DNA from: an uncultured Selenomonadales bacterium
Lineage (GTDB): Bacteria > Bacillota > Negativicutes > Selenomonadales > Selenomonadaceae
Assembly (NCBI GenBank): GCA_937877565.1
Contig: CALFJB010000095.1
Span: 1-43,912, forward strand
Direction of reading: 5' to 3'
Length of the DNA stretch: 43,912 bases
Of the stretch, positions 25,581 through 33,821 are shown piece after piece. A model generated the notes under the pieces. It did no database searches. It saw only the letters and a list, made by a program, of their open reading frames with translations, and was not told the origin of the DNA. How positions within the stretch are numbered: position 1 is the stretch's first letter; each line of letters opens with the position of its first letter. The translations under genes and the position numbers were made by a program.

Positions 25581-26759
25581 ATTTTCGCCGCGATACTTTG
25601 CAACGGACGCACAATCTTTATCGCCGCGCCCTGACAAAGTTATAACAATGATTTTATCCTTCGGCAAAGTTGGAGCGATTTTTTGAGCGTAGGCAACCGC
25701 GTGAGCCGATTCAATCGCCGGAATAATTCCTTCAGTTTTTGAAAGATATTCAAAGGCGGCAACTGCCTCTTCGTCGGTAATTGGCACATATTCGGCGCGT
25801 TTGGCGTCGTTCAAATATGAATGTTCGGGACCAATTCCGGGATAATCTAAGCCGGCGGAAATTGAATATACCGGCGCAATTCCGCCAAATTCATCTTGAC
25901 AGAAATAACTTTTCATACCGTGAAAAATTCCTGCGCGACCTGTGGTAATTGTTGCGGCAGTTTCAAAAGTATCAACGCCGCGCCCCGCCGCTTCACAGCC
26001 AATTAATTTAACTTCCTTATCGTCAATGAAATTCCAAAAACTTCCCATAGCATTTGAACCGCCGCCAACGCAAGCAATGACATAATCCGGCAGACGGTTT
26101 TCTTTCGCCAAAATTTGGGATTTAATTTCTTTTGAAATGACGGCTTGAAAATCGCGTACAATCGTAGGGAAAGGATGCGGTCCCATAACCGAGCCCAAAC
26201 AATAATGAGTATCTGAAATTCTACGCGTCCATTCTCTGAAAGCTTCGCTTACGGCGTCTTTCAAAGTTGCAGTGCCGCTTTTCACGGCGATAACTTCCGC
26301 GCCCAAAAGTTTCATTCGGTAAACATTCAACGCTTGACGGCGTGTATCTTCTTCGCCCATAAAAATTACACATTCCATATCTAAAAGCGCGGCGGCTGTA
26401 GCGGTTGCCACGCCGTGTTGACCTGCGCCCGTTTCTGCGATAAGGCGAGTTTTGCCCATTTTCTTTGCAAGTAGAGCCTGTCCAAGTACGTTGTTAATTT
26501 TGTGCGAGCCGGTATGATTTAAATCTTCGCGTTTGAGATAAATTTTTGCGCCGTTTAAATCCCGCGTCATTTTTTCGGCAAAATATAAAAGCGACGGTCT
26601 ACCCGCGTATTCGTTAAAAAGTTTTTCTAATTCTTCATTAAAATTTTTATCGTGCTTGTATTGTTCGTAAGCATTTTCAAGTTCAATAACGGCGTTCATC
26701 AAAGTTTCGGGTATGTACTGCCCGCCGTAAATTCCAAATCTGCCTTTTGTATTGTGCAT
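25563..26759 (-). CDS. trpB: tryptophan synthase beta chain
   Basis: The beta subunit (398 residues) joins indole and serine using PLP. The PLP lysine is Lys87 in HTGSHKINN. Other signatures: GRFGIYGGQYIPETL, AETGAGQHGVATAT, CVGGGSNAMG, and SAGLDYPGIGPEH. The site is AAGGGAAA. It is the last trp gene in the main run. The 249-bp gap upstream contains a composite hairpin repeat that may reduce read-through from trpF. Confidence 0.98.
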   Translation of the reverse strand: MHNTKGRFGIYGGQYIPETLMNAVIELENAYEQYKHDKNFNEELEKLFNEYAGRPSLLYFAEKMTRDLNGAKIYLKREDLNHTGSHKINNVLGQALLAKKMGKTRLIAETGAGQHGVATATAAALLDMECVIFMGEEDTRRQALNVYRMKLLGAEVIAVKSGTATLKDAVSEAFREWTRRISDTHYCLGSVMGPHPFPTIVRDFQAVISKEIKSQILAKENRLPDYVIACVGGGSNAMGSFWNFIDDKEVKLIGCEAAGRGVDTFETAATITTGRAGIFHGMKSYFCQDEFGGIAPVYSISAGLDYPGIGPEHSYLNDAKRAEYVPITDEEAVAAFEYLSKTEGIIPAIESAHAVAYAQKIAPTLPKDKIIVITLSGRGDKDCASVAKYRGENLPPTE

Positions 26760-26809
26760 AAAAAATTTCCCTTCTAAACTTATTTTAGAAATTTTATTTT
26801 TTTGAAAAC

Positions 26810-26960
26810 GGCATTTCTTTTCATTTTGAAAAAAGAAAAGAAACGCCTAGCATGCGTGGCTTGCGTAGCAAGGCATGCTCTTTAGCAAGAAAAGAAAAAC
26901 TTGTTCCGCGTATGATTGCATCCTGCAATCAACACGCGGCGGCGGTCATCCTTGACCGCC
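26810..26960 (-). repeat. composite hairpin repeat, copy 3, between trpF and trpB
   Basis: Read on the minus strand: stem GGCGGTCA/TGACCGCC (26960-26941), then stem CCGCGT..ACGCGG enclosing TGATTGCA/TGCAATCA (26939-26906) followed by AACAAGTTTTTC, then the core CTTGCTAAAGAGCATGCCTT and onward (to 26851) with hairpin CATGC-CTTGC-TAC-GCAAG-CCAC-GCATG, then a TTTCTTTTC/GAAAAGAAA stem (26846-26810). The second stem with its T-rich tail resembles the htpX terminator and might cause partial termination inside the trp run. Confidence 0.85.
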
Positions 26961-27008
26961 GGGTTTCCTTTTTCATTTAGCTTTATAAAAATTTTTATAA
27001 AAATAATT

Positions 27009-27596
27009 TCATCTGCAAGCTTTAACAAATTGCCGCATTTTAGCCGCGTCTTTAACTCCGCCCGTTTCAATTCCGCTGCTTACGTCAACTGCAAAAGGTT
27101 TTAAAATTTTTACCGCGTCAGAAACATTTTCAACATTTAAGCCGCCCGCCAAAAAATATTGCCGCTCAAAATTTTTCAAAAGTTGCCAGTTAAAAATTTC
27201 GCCCGTACCTGCGCCGCTATCCAGTAAAATAAAATCTGCGCGAGAATTTTTGGCAAAGTTTAAATCGTCAGCAGTTTTAATTTTGAACGCTTGAATAATT
27301 TTTTTGTCGGTGTAATTCCGCAATGTCGAAATATAATTTTCGTCTTCGTTGCCGTGCAACTGGATTAAATCCAAAAACTTTGCAATTTCGGCAACTGTTT
27401 CAATTTTTTCATTTACGAAAACACCAACGGCAGAAATTTTTTTATCAAGCAAATTTTTCAACGCGGCGGCTTTTTCCGGCGTAATGTAACGCTTGCTTTT
27501 TTTGTAGAAAACAAATCCTACAAATTCCGGCAAAATTTCATTGGCAATTTCAATATCTTCAACGCGGCGAAGTCCGCAAAGTTTTATTTTAGTCAT
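27009..27596 (-). CDS. trpF: phosphoribosylanthranilate isomerase
   Basis: This TIM-barrel isomerase of 195 residues makes CdRP from PRA. The catalytic Cys is in KLCGLRRVEDI, and the catalytic Asp and phosphate-binding region is in FAVDVSSGIETGGVKD. QLHGNEDENY and FLAGGLNVENV are also typical. Its ATG overlaps the trpC stop by four bases. Confidence 0.96.
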   Translation of the reverse strand: MTKIKLCGLRRVEDIEIANEILPEFVGFVFYKKSKRYITPEKAAALKNLLDKKISAVGVFVNEKIETVAEIAKFLDLIQLHGNEDENYISTLRNYTDKKIIQAFKIKTADDLNFAKNSRADFILLDSGAGTGEIFNWQLLKNFERQYFLAGGLNVENVSDAVKILKPFAVDVSSGIETGGVKDAAKMRQFVKACR

Positions 27597-28378
27597 TGCG
27601 CCGCCCTCAAAGTTTTTAGCATTTCGATTTTATTTTCAGCCCGCATTAAAGTTTCACCAATTAAAACTGCGTCCGCGCCGATTTTTTTCAGCGTCGAAAT
27701 GTCTGCAGGAGTTTTGACGCCACTTTCAGCAATATAAATTTTTTCTGCAGGAATTAAATTACGGAGTTTGGCGGCAGTTTCAAAATCGACTGTAAAATTT
27801 TTCAAGTTGCGATTATTCACGCCGATAATTGACGCGCCCGCGCTAAGTGCAGATTTAATTTCTGTTTCGTCGTGAGTTTCGACAATCGCGCAGATTTTCA
27901 ACTCTTCACAAATTGTTAAAAATTTTTCAACTTCGGAAGTAGTTAAAATTGCACAAATCAAAAGTACTGCGTCCGCGCCCATCGCCTTTGCTTGATAAAT
28001 TTGGTATTCGTCAACAGTAAAATCTTTTCTAAGCATTGGCGTTGAAATTTTTTTGCGAATTTCTGTAAAAATTTCATCACTGCCAAAAAAATATTTCGGT
28101 TCGGTAAGGCAGGAAATACAATCTGCGCCCGCCGCCTCATATTCTTTCGCAATTTCAAGGTACGGAAAATTTTCGGCGATAATTCCTTTGGACGGCGACG
28201 CCTTTTTAACTTCGCAGATAAAAGACAAATTTGGACGTTTTAACGCAGAAATAAATTTTTCGTCGTTGCCGAGTTTGGAATTTTGAGCCGCAATTTTTAT
28301 TTCTTCCAACGAAATTTTTTGCTTGTCAGTTTCAACTCTAAGCCGTGAGTAATTTGCAAGTTCATCTAAAATATTCAT
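27593..28378 (-). CDS. trpC: indole-3-glycerol phosphate synthase
   Basis: This 261-residue TIM-barrel enzyme closes the indole ring. Motifs include FICEVKKASPSKGII with the catalytic Lys and Glu, LRKDFTVDEYQIYQAKAMGADAVLLI, IVETHDETEI, GVNNRNLKNFTVD, and IAESGVKTPADI. It overlaps trpD and trpF by four bases each, so translation is coupled. Confidence 0.97.
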   Translation of the reverse strand: MNILDELANYSRLRVETDKQKISLEEIKIAAQNSKLGNDEKFISALKRPNLSFICEVKKASPSKGIIAENFPYLEIAKEYEAAGADCISCLTEPKYFFGSDEIFTEIRKKISTPMLRKDFTVDEYQIYQAKAMGADAVLLICAILTTSEVEKFLTICEELKICAIVETHDETEIKSALSAGASIIGVNNRNLKNFTVDFETAAKLRNLIPAEKIYIAESGVKTPADISTLKKIGADAVLIGETLMRAENKIEMLKTLRAAQ

Positions 28379-29394
28379 CTGTTGCTAACCTCAATAAATG
28401 TTTCAAGCGTGGAAAGAGCCGCGCCGCTGTCAATCAAACTTTTTGCAAGTGTAATACCGTCCGCCATTGTTTCAGATTTTCCGGCAATGTACAACGCCGC
28501 GCCCGCGTTCAATAAAACCGCGTCAAGTTTAGAACCTTTTTCTACGCAAGACAAAATGTCACGGGTAATTTTAGCATTTTCTGAAGGATCGCCGCCGTGT
28601 AAATCGTTTTTCTGACAAAGTTTAAAGCCGAAATCTTCAGGCGAAATTGTGTAGCGTTTATACCAGCCGTCTTTAAATTCGCAAATTGCAGTTGGCGAAC
28701 TCAAAGAAATTTCGTCAAGTTTATCTAAACCGTAAACAACCATACCGCGCTTAACGCCCAAATCTATCAAAACTCTTGTAAGCGGCTCAACCAAATATTC
28801 ATCGTAGACGCCCAAAAGTTGCATTTTCGGCGACGCGGGATTTGTCAAAGGTCCCAAAATATTAAACACAGTGCGAAAACCTAATTCTTTGCGAATTGCG
28901 CCAACATATTTCATAGAGCTGTGATATTTTTGGGCGAAGAAAAAACACATTCCAACTTCGTTTAAAAGCTCAAGGCACTTTTCGGGACTTTGATTTATAT
29001 TGACGCCCAACGCCTCCAAACAATCAGCAGTACCGCACTTTGAAGACGCGGCGCGGTTGCCGTGTTTCGCAACTTTGACGCCGCCCGCTGCCGTAATTAT
29101 CGCCGCCGTTGTAGAAATGTTGAAACTTTGCGCGTTATCGCCGCCCGTTCCCACAATTTCCAAAACGTCAAAATTTGTTTCGACTTTCAGTGCGTGATTT
29201 CTCATAGCCGCCGCGCAGCCGGAAATTTCATCAGCAGTTTCAGCCTTCGCACTTTTTGTTGACAGTGCCGCCAAAAAAGCCGCGTTTTGCGTCGGTGTAG
29301 TTTCGCCGTTCATAATTTCATTCATCGCGTTAAAAGCCTCGTCATACGTCAAATCGCCCTTGTTTACGATTTTAATTATTGCCTCTTTAATCAT
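28375..29394 (-). CDS. trpD: anthranilate phosphoribosyltransferase
   Basis: This 339-residue enzyme transfers phosphoribose to anthranilate. The PRPP motif is GTGGDNAQSFNIST; KHGNRAASSKCGTADCLEALG and FFFAQKYHSSMKYVGAIRKELGFRT are typical. I start it at the ATG behind AAAGGAG, just after the restriction gene stop; the frame is open eight codons further, inside that gene's end. It is not fused to trpG. Confidence 0.97.
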   Translation of the reverse strand: MIKEAIIKIVNKGDLTYDEAFNAMNEIMNGETTPTQNAAFLAALSTKSAKAETADEISGCAAAMRNHALKVETNFDVLEIVGTGGDNAQSFNISTTAAIITAAGGVKVAKHGNRAASSKCGTADCLEALGVNINQSPEKCLELLNEVGMCFFFAQKYHSSMKYVGAIRKELGFRTVFNILGPLTNPASPKMQLLGVYDEYLVEPLTRVLIDLGVKRGMVVYGLDKLDEISLSSPTAICEFKDGWYKRYTISPEDFGFKLCQKNDLHGGDPSENAKITRDILSCVEKGSKLDAVLLNAGAALYIAGKSETMADGITLAKSLIDSGAALSTLETFIEVSNR

Positions 29395-29408
29395 TTTAAT
29401 TTCTCCTT

Positions 29409-30464
29409 TCACTTCCAAAAAGTATCAGAAATTTTTTCATAGTGCCGCGCAGATAAAATTTCCGGCAATTCCGCCACTGATGGAAATTCTTCAGCAATTT
29501 CAAGGCAAAGATTTTCCAACAGTTTATCGCCAACAATATTTGAAAATTTCCCGCGCAATGCTTTTTCGTACCAGTCAATTAAATTTTTTTCAGTGATAAT
29601 ACTTTGAATCCTGCCGCGCCAGCCAATTTGAGTAAGCAACGACAAAATAATTTCTTGTTCGGCGTCCTTGCAAACAATGATAATTTTGTTGCTTGAAATG
29701 TTTTCGACGATATTTTCTGCCAAATTCACGTCAAGGCTTAAATGCTTAATCTGAATCGCCGCGCCCCAATTTGAATACATATCCAATCCCCTGTCAGCCG
29801 CGTTTGTCACGCCGACACGAAAAATTTTTGCGTCCTGAACATAGGCGGGATTTAAAATATCCAAATTCATCACTTTCTTTGAAAAGTCTTCAAATTCGCG
29901 CAGAATATCAAAATTTTTCTCGTCAATCGAAATTTCAATTTTTATTTGAAGTGATTCAGCCAACGCCGAAAAAAGCGCGTAAACTACAATTTCATAAATT
30001 TTATCAAGACTGCGCTTTAATCCCGCCTCATTCCAAAACGAATTGATAAATTTTTCAACGCTGAAATTTTCCTTCGTCGAATTTTGACAATAAGATAAAG
30101 CGTTGGCAAGTTGGCTGTGCTTGCCGGTAAATTTTTTGTAAATGTACGCCTCAACCGCGCCGCCGCTTTTTAAATTTTCATCGCTCAAGATTTTCAAAAT
30201 TTGCGGCGGAATTGCATTTTCGTTAAATAAATCGTCTTGAAAACGCGCACTACTTGTGCATTTTCTGCCCAAAAGTTGAATTGTCATTTCGTCGCGCCAA
30301 TGTTTACTTTCATTGCGGTAACTTTCCAAATTCAGCGGCTCAATATCGCCAAAATTTCTGATTCTGTACAAAATTTCTGCAATTTGAATTGACTTGTACA
30401 GATGAACGCGGGACTTTGAAATTATTTTGTCGAGTGCGTTTTTGGCGTCAATCTTTGTCAGCAA
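29409..30464 (-). CDS. HaeII-like type II restriction endonuclease
   Basis: The 351-residue product resembles HaeII (RE_HaeII family), which cuts RGCGCY. Matching stretches are NALDKIISKSRVHLYKSIQIAEILYR, ESYRNESKHWRDEMTIQLLGR, STSS-like SSARFQDDLF with NAIPPQIL, and NAADRGLDMYSNWGAAIQIKHLSLD, whose D..(x)..Q-x-K pattern may hold the catalytic residues. The start is TTG behind GGGAGG and lies 17 bases inside the methyltransferase end, so the two are coupled. The stop is 14 bases before trpD. The family is from memory; specificity is inferred. Confidence 0.85.
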   Translation of the reverse strand: MLTKIDAKNALDKIISKSRVHLYKSIQIAEILYRIRNFGDIEPLNLESYRNESKHWRDEMTIQLLGRKCTSSARFQDDLFNENAIPPQILKILSDENLKSGGAVEAYIYKKFTGKHSQLANALSYCQNSTKENFSVEKFINSFWNEAGLKRSLDKIYEIVVYALFSALAESLQIKIEISIDEKNFDILREFEDFSKKVMNLDILNPAYVQDAKIFRVGVTNAADRGLDMYSNWGAAIQIKHLSLDVNLAENIVENISSNKIIIVCKDAEQEIILSLLTQIGWRGRIQSIITEKNLIDWYEKALRGKFSNIVGDKLLENLCLEIAEEFPSVAELPEILSARHYEKISDTFWK

Positions 30465-31434
30465 AAATTTTACCTCCCTTCAAAGCGTCAATCATATTTT
30501 CGGCAATCGCCTTTATAACGGGAATTGAAACGGAATTGCCGCATTGTTGCTTAACTTTGCCGTAAGGCAGATTTATTTTGTAAGAATCGGGAAAACCTTG
30601 CAAGCGCAACATTTCCCGTTCAGTCGGGCGGCGTTCGTCATTTATCAGAATGTAATTTGCTGAAGCACCTGCGCGAAGTGCCGAAGAATAAGGATGCGGC
30701 GTAATGGAGCCGGAAATATTTTCGTGCGAAATGTACGGGCGCGGATAATTTTTATTTTTGATTCTTGCAAGACGTGAATTTTTAATTTCTGCGCGGACGT
30801 AATATTTTTTATCGACGTTTTTCTCTAAAATATTTTCCAGCGTCAAAATTTTTTCTGCAGGTTGCGGAAATTCAAAATAAACATTCTCCAAAAAACCTAC
30901 AATAAAAATTCTTTCGCGTTTTTGCGGTAAGCCGTAATCAAGCGAATTTAAAATTTTGGCGTGGACGTTGTAACCGAGTGCCTTTAAATGTTCGTGAATT
31001 ATTTTAAAAGTTTTGCCGCCGTCGTGCGCTTTAAGATTTTTTACATTTTCCAAAAGAAAAGCCGCCGGTTTTTTAGCTTTTAAAATTCTTTCAATTTCAA
31101 AAAACAATGTGCCGCAAGTTTCATTTTCAAAACCTTCCTGCTTGCCGATAATCGAAAAAGCTTGACACGGAAAACCCGCCAACAAAATATCAAAGTTTGG
31201 AATATCAGCCGCGCTAATTTTTGTAATATCGCCCGCAGGACGTTCGCCAAAATTTTTTTCGTAAGTGTCGCAAGCCGCCGCGTCAATTTCCGATGAAAAA
31301 ACGCAACGCCCGCCGACTGATTCAAACGCCAATCTGATGCCGCCAATACCTGCAAACAAGTCAATAAAAGTAAAATTTTTCCATTCGCCGAAGTCAGTAT
31401 TTTTCACGCACTGAAAAATATTTAACTGCTCCAT
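30448..31434 (-). CDS. C5-cytosine DNA methyltransferase of the R-M system
   Basis: The 328-residue enzyme methylates the fifth carbon of cytosine. Motifs in order: I FIDLFAGIGG (23-32), IV GFPCQAFS with the catalytic Cys90, VI ENVKN (about 133), VIII QKRERIFIVGF (about 178), IX around RPTEREMLRLQGFPD, and X YGKVKQQCGNSVSIPVIKAI. The short target region between VIII and IX fits a single-specificity enzyme. Its ATG directly follows the trpG stop and uses the GGAGG in the trpG end. With the HaeII-like partner it should protect RGCGCY. Confidence 0.95.
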   Translation of the reverse strand: MEQLNIFQCVKNTDFGEWKNFTFIDLFAGIGGIRLAFESVGGRCVFSSEIDAAACDTYEKNFGERPAGDITKISAADIPNFDILLAGFPCQAFSIIGKQEGFENETCGTLFFEIERILKAKKPAAFLLENVKNLKAHDGGKTFKIIHEHLKALGYNVHAKILNSLDYGLPQKRERIFIVGFLENVYFEFPQPAEKILTLENILEKNVDKKYYVRAEIKNSRLARIKNKNYPRPYISHENISGSITPHPYSSALRAGASANYILINDERRPTEREMLRLQGFPDSYKINLPYGKVKQQCGNSVSIPVIKAIAENMIDALKGGKIFADKD

Positions 31435-32004
31435 TCAAACCTCCAGAAAATTTTTCATCAAAATATTTCCCTGCGGCGTCATAATACTTTCAGGGTGAAA
31501 TTGTACGCCGTAAATTGGAAAATCTTTGTGCTGTACCGCCATAATTTCATTATCGTTCAAAGCTCGCGCAGTTATTTTTAAATCGTCGGGAAATGTAGAA
31601 TTTTCTGCAACAAGCGAATGATAACGCGCCGCCATAAATCGAACAGGCAAATTTTTAAAAATCGCAGAATTTGTATCGCAAAGAATTTCTGACTGCTTGC
31701 CGTGCATTAACTTTTTGGCGTAAGTAATTTTCGCACCGAACGCCGCGCAAATTGCCTGATGTCCCAAACATACGCCCAAAATTGGAATTGTACCGCCAAA
31801 ATTTTTTACAACGTCGATAATAATTCCCGCGTTTTCAGGTCTGCCGGGACCGGGCGAAAGTATTATATGACTCGGCGAAAGTTTTTTTATTTCGTCAACC
31901 GTCATTGCGTCATTGCGAATAACTTTTATATCTTCGGTAAATTCGCCGACAAGTTGGTACAAGTTGTATGAAAAACTGTCGTAATTATCAATCAGCAGAA
32001 TCAT
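31435..32004 (-). CDS. trpG: anthranilate synthase glutamine amidotransferase
   Basis: This 189-residue class I amidotransferase supplies ammonia to TrpE. The catalytic Cys79 is in LGVCLGHQAI and the His/Glu pair is in GVQFHPESI near the C-terminus. DNYDSFSYNLYQ and SPGPGRPENAG are typical. It may also serve folate synthesis as PabA. The site is AAAGGAG. A heptamer array lies in the 69-bp gap to trpE; the stop touches the methyltransferase start. Confidence 0.96.
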   Translation of the reverse strand: MILLIDNYDSFSYNLYQLVGEFTEDIKVIRNDAMTVDEIKKLSPSHIILSPGPGRPENAGIIIDVVKNFGGTIPILGVCLGHQAICAAFGAKITYAKKLMHGKQSEILCDTNSAIFKNLPVRFMAARYHSLVAENSTFPDDLKITARALNDNEIMAVQHKDFPIYGVQFHPESIMTPQGNILMKNFLEV

Positions 32005-32029
32005 TGAAAATTTCTCCTTTGTCGAAATT

Positions 32030-32064
32030 TTAGGGACTAGGAATTAGGGATTAGTTGTTAGGGA
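32030..32064. repeat. heptamer array, locus 3, between trpE and trpG
   Basis: Five units: TTAGGGA, CTAGGAA, TTAGGGA, TTAGTTG, TTAGGGA. It sits inside the trp run in the 69-bp gap. A short related stretch, TCCCTAAA, is in the last codons of trpE. Confidence 0.9.
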
Positions 32065-32073
32065 TTTGAATTT

Positions 32074-33546
32074 TTAAGAATCTATCCCTAAATCCTCAAT
32101 CATATTCAGCGCGGCAAGCGACGCCTTTGCTTTATTTAGACATTCTTCAAACTCTTTTTCCGGCACAGAATCAGCCACAATTCCCGCGCCGCTCCGTACA
32201 AAAACTTTGCCGTTTTTCTTGTAAATAATTCTAATCGCAATGGCAGTATCCAAATTGCCTGTAAAATCAATGTAGCCAATCGCCCCGCCGTAAATCCCGC
32301 GCTTGTTATTTTCAAGTTCGCCAATAAGTTCACAAGCACGAATTTTTGGCGCACCTGACAAAGTACCGGCAGGAAGTACAGCCTCAATCGCTGACAGTGC
32401 GTCAAAATCTGCGCGAATTTCGCCGCGTACAACCGAGCCAATGTGCATTACGTGCGAAAATCTTTCAATGCTGTGAAGTTTCTCAACTTTTACCGTACCA
32501 AATTTTGAAATTTTGCCTAAATCATTTCTGCCTAAGTCTACCAGCATATTATGTTCAGCTAATTCTTTTTCATCGCTCAAAAGTTCTTTTTCAAGTTGCA
32601 AATCTTCCTCAAAAGTTTTGCCGCGTGGACGAGTTCCCGCCAATGGAAATGTATGCAAAACGCCGTTTTCAAGTTTTACCAAAGTTTCAGGACTTGCGCC
32701 CGCCACTTCAACATCAGTTCCCGAAAAATAAAACATATACGGCGAAGGATTTATAAGCCGCAAAACGCGGTAAGTATTCAACAAACTGCCCTCAAACGGC
32801 GCGGCTAATCTGTTTGAAAGTACAATCTGAAAAATATCGCCTTCGTGAATATAATTTCGGGCGCGTTCAACCATTTCGCAATATTTTTCTTTGTCGAAAA
32901 GCGGCGTAACTTCGCCCGTCAATTTGCTTGCAGGCTCAACTTTCTTTTCGCCGTGTAGAATCAATTCACGAATTTTTTTCAATTCCTCAACTGCCAAATT
33001 ATAATTTTCATCAAGATTTTCAAGCTGCATATTTACAATTAAAATAATTTTTTGGCGCAGATTGTCAAAGGCAATAACTTTATCGAAAAGCATTAAATCC
33101 ACGTCTTGAAAATTTTCCGTGTCGTCAACAGAATTTTTCAGCGTCGGTTCGGAATAGCAAATATAATCGTAGGCGAAATATCCAACAAGCCCGCCTGTAA
33201 AAGTCGGTAAATCTTCAAGGCGCGGGCTTTTATAATCTGCCAAAATTTTTCTGATTTCAGCGGACGGATTATTTGTAAAAATTTCGGCGTCGCCAATTTT
33301 CATTTTGCCCTTTGTACAAGTTATGCACAGTTTTGGATTGTAGCCGAGAAACGTATAACGCCCCCATTTTTCTTTTTCGGTAACTGATTCAAGCATATAG
33401 GTATGAGCCGAAACATTTTTCAAAACGCGCAAAACTTCAATAGGCGTTTTCACGTCCGCCAAAATTTCACAGCTTACAGGAACAACCTTGTAGCGATTTT
33501 CGGCGGCGATTTTTTTGACTTCTTCCAAAGTCGGTTTAATTTTCAT
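32074..33546 (-). CDS. trpE: anthranilate synthase component I
   Basis: The 490-residue chain converts chorismate to anthranilate. The N-terminal region carries the feedback-inhibition elements (LLES-like YMLESVTEKEKWGRYTFLG). The catalytic part has GGLVGYFAYD, EGDIFQIVLSNRL, SPYMFYF, GASPETLVKLENG, PLAGTRPRG, LVDLGRNDLGK, HIGSVVRGE, PAGTLSGAPK and YGGAIGY. The start has GAGGAGG. It is the first gene after the T-box leader. Confidence 0.97.
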   Translation of the reverse strand: MKIKPTLEEVKKIAAENRYKVVPVSCEILADVKTPIEVLRVLKNVSAHTYMLESVTEKEKWGRYTFLGYNPKLCITCTKGKMKIGDAEIFTNNPSAEIRKILADYKSPRLEDLPTFTGGLVGYFAYDYICYSEPTLKNSVDDTENFQDVDLMLFDKVIAFDNLRQKIILIVNMQLENLDENYNLAVEELKKIRELILHGEKKVEPASKLTGEVTPLFDKEKYCEMVERARNYIHEGDIFQIVLSNRLAAPFEGSLLNTYRVLRLINPSPYMFYFSGTDVEVAGASPETLVKLENGVLHTFPLAGTRPRGKTFEEDLQLEKELLSDEKELAEHNMLVDLGRNDLGKISKFGTVKVEKLHSIERFSHVMHIGSVVRGEIRADFDALSAIEAVLPAGTLSGAPKIRACELIGELENNKRGIYGGAIGYIDFTGNLDTAIAIRIIYKKNGKVFVRSGAGIVADSVPEKEFEECLNKAKASLAALNMIEDLGIDS

Positions 33547-33583
33547 TTTAAAACCTCCTCAATATCTGCCGGAAATTGAAAAA

Positions 33584-33614
33584 TCCCTGACAGGAATAAT
33601 AATCCTGTCAGGGA
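33584..33614 (-). terminator. T-box leader terminator
   Basis: A perfect 12-bp stem with a 7-base loop and a T-run on the minus strand, directly after the T-box sequence. Confidence 0.9.
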
Positions 33615-33737
33615 CGAATTTATATAAATCCGCGGTGCCACCCTGTTTCACGGAAAAAATTTCGTGCACTTAGCAAAGTACTATCATACTTCCGACAATT
33701 AACGTATGCCTCACGTCGCAGAATACTTTTTCAGTGG

Positions 33738-33821
33738 TTAGGGGTTAGGTGTTAGGGAAATTGTTACTGTTACGAGATTAAAAAATCCTAAAACCTAACC
33801 GCTAAAACCTAAAAGCTGAAA
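33738..33821. repeat. heptamer arrays, locus 4, inverted pair inside the T-box leader
   Basis: Units TTAGGGG, TTAGGTG, TTAGGGA (33738-33758) face CCTAAAA, CCTAACC, GCTAAAA, CCTAAAA, GCTGAAA (33787-33821) across 28 bp. The transcript can fold them into an extra stem between Stem I and the antiterminator domain. Confidence 0.85.

Noticed and set aside
29409..31434. Treating the R-M genes as a recently inserted mobile element
   Set aside because: No target duplication, transposase or integrase was seen, base and codon use match the neighbours, and RGCGCY sites appear depleted, which argues for long residence.
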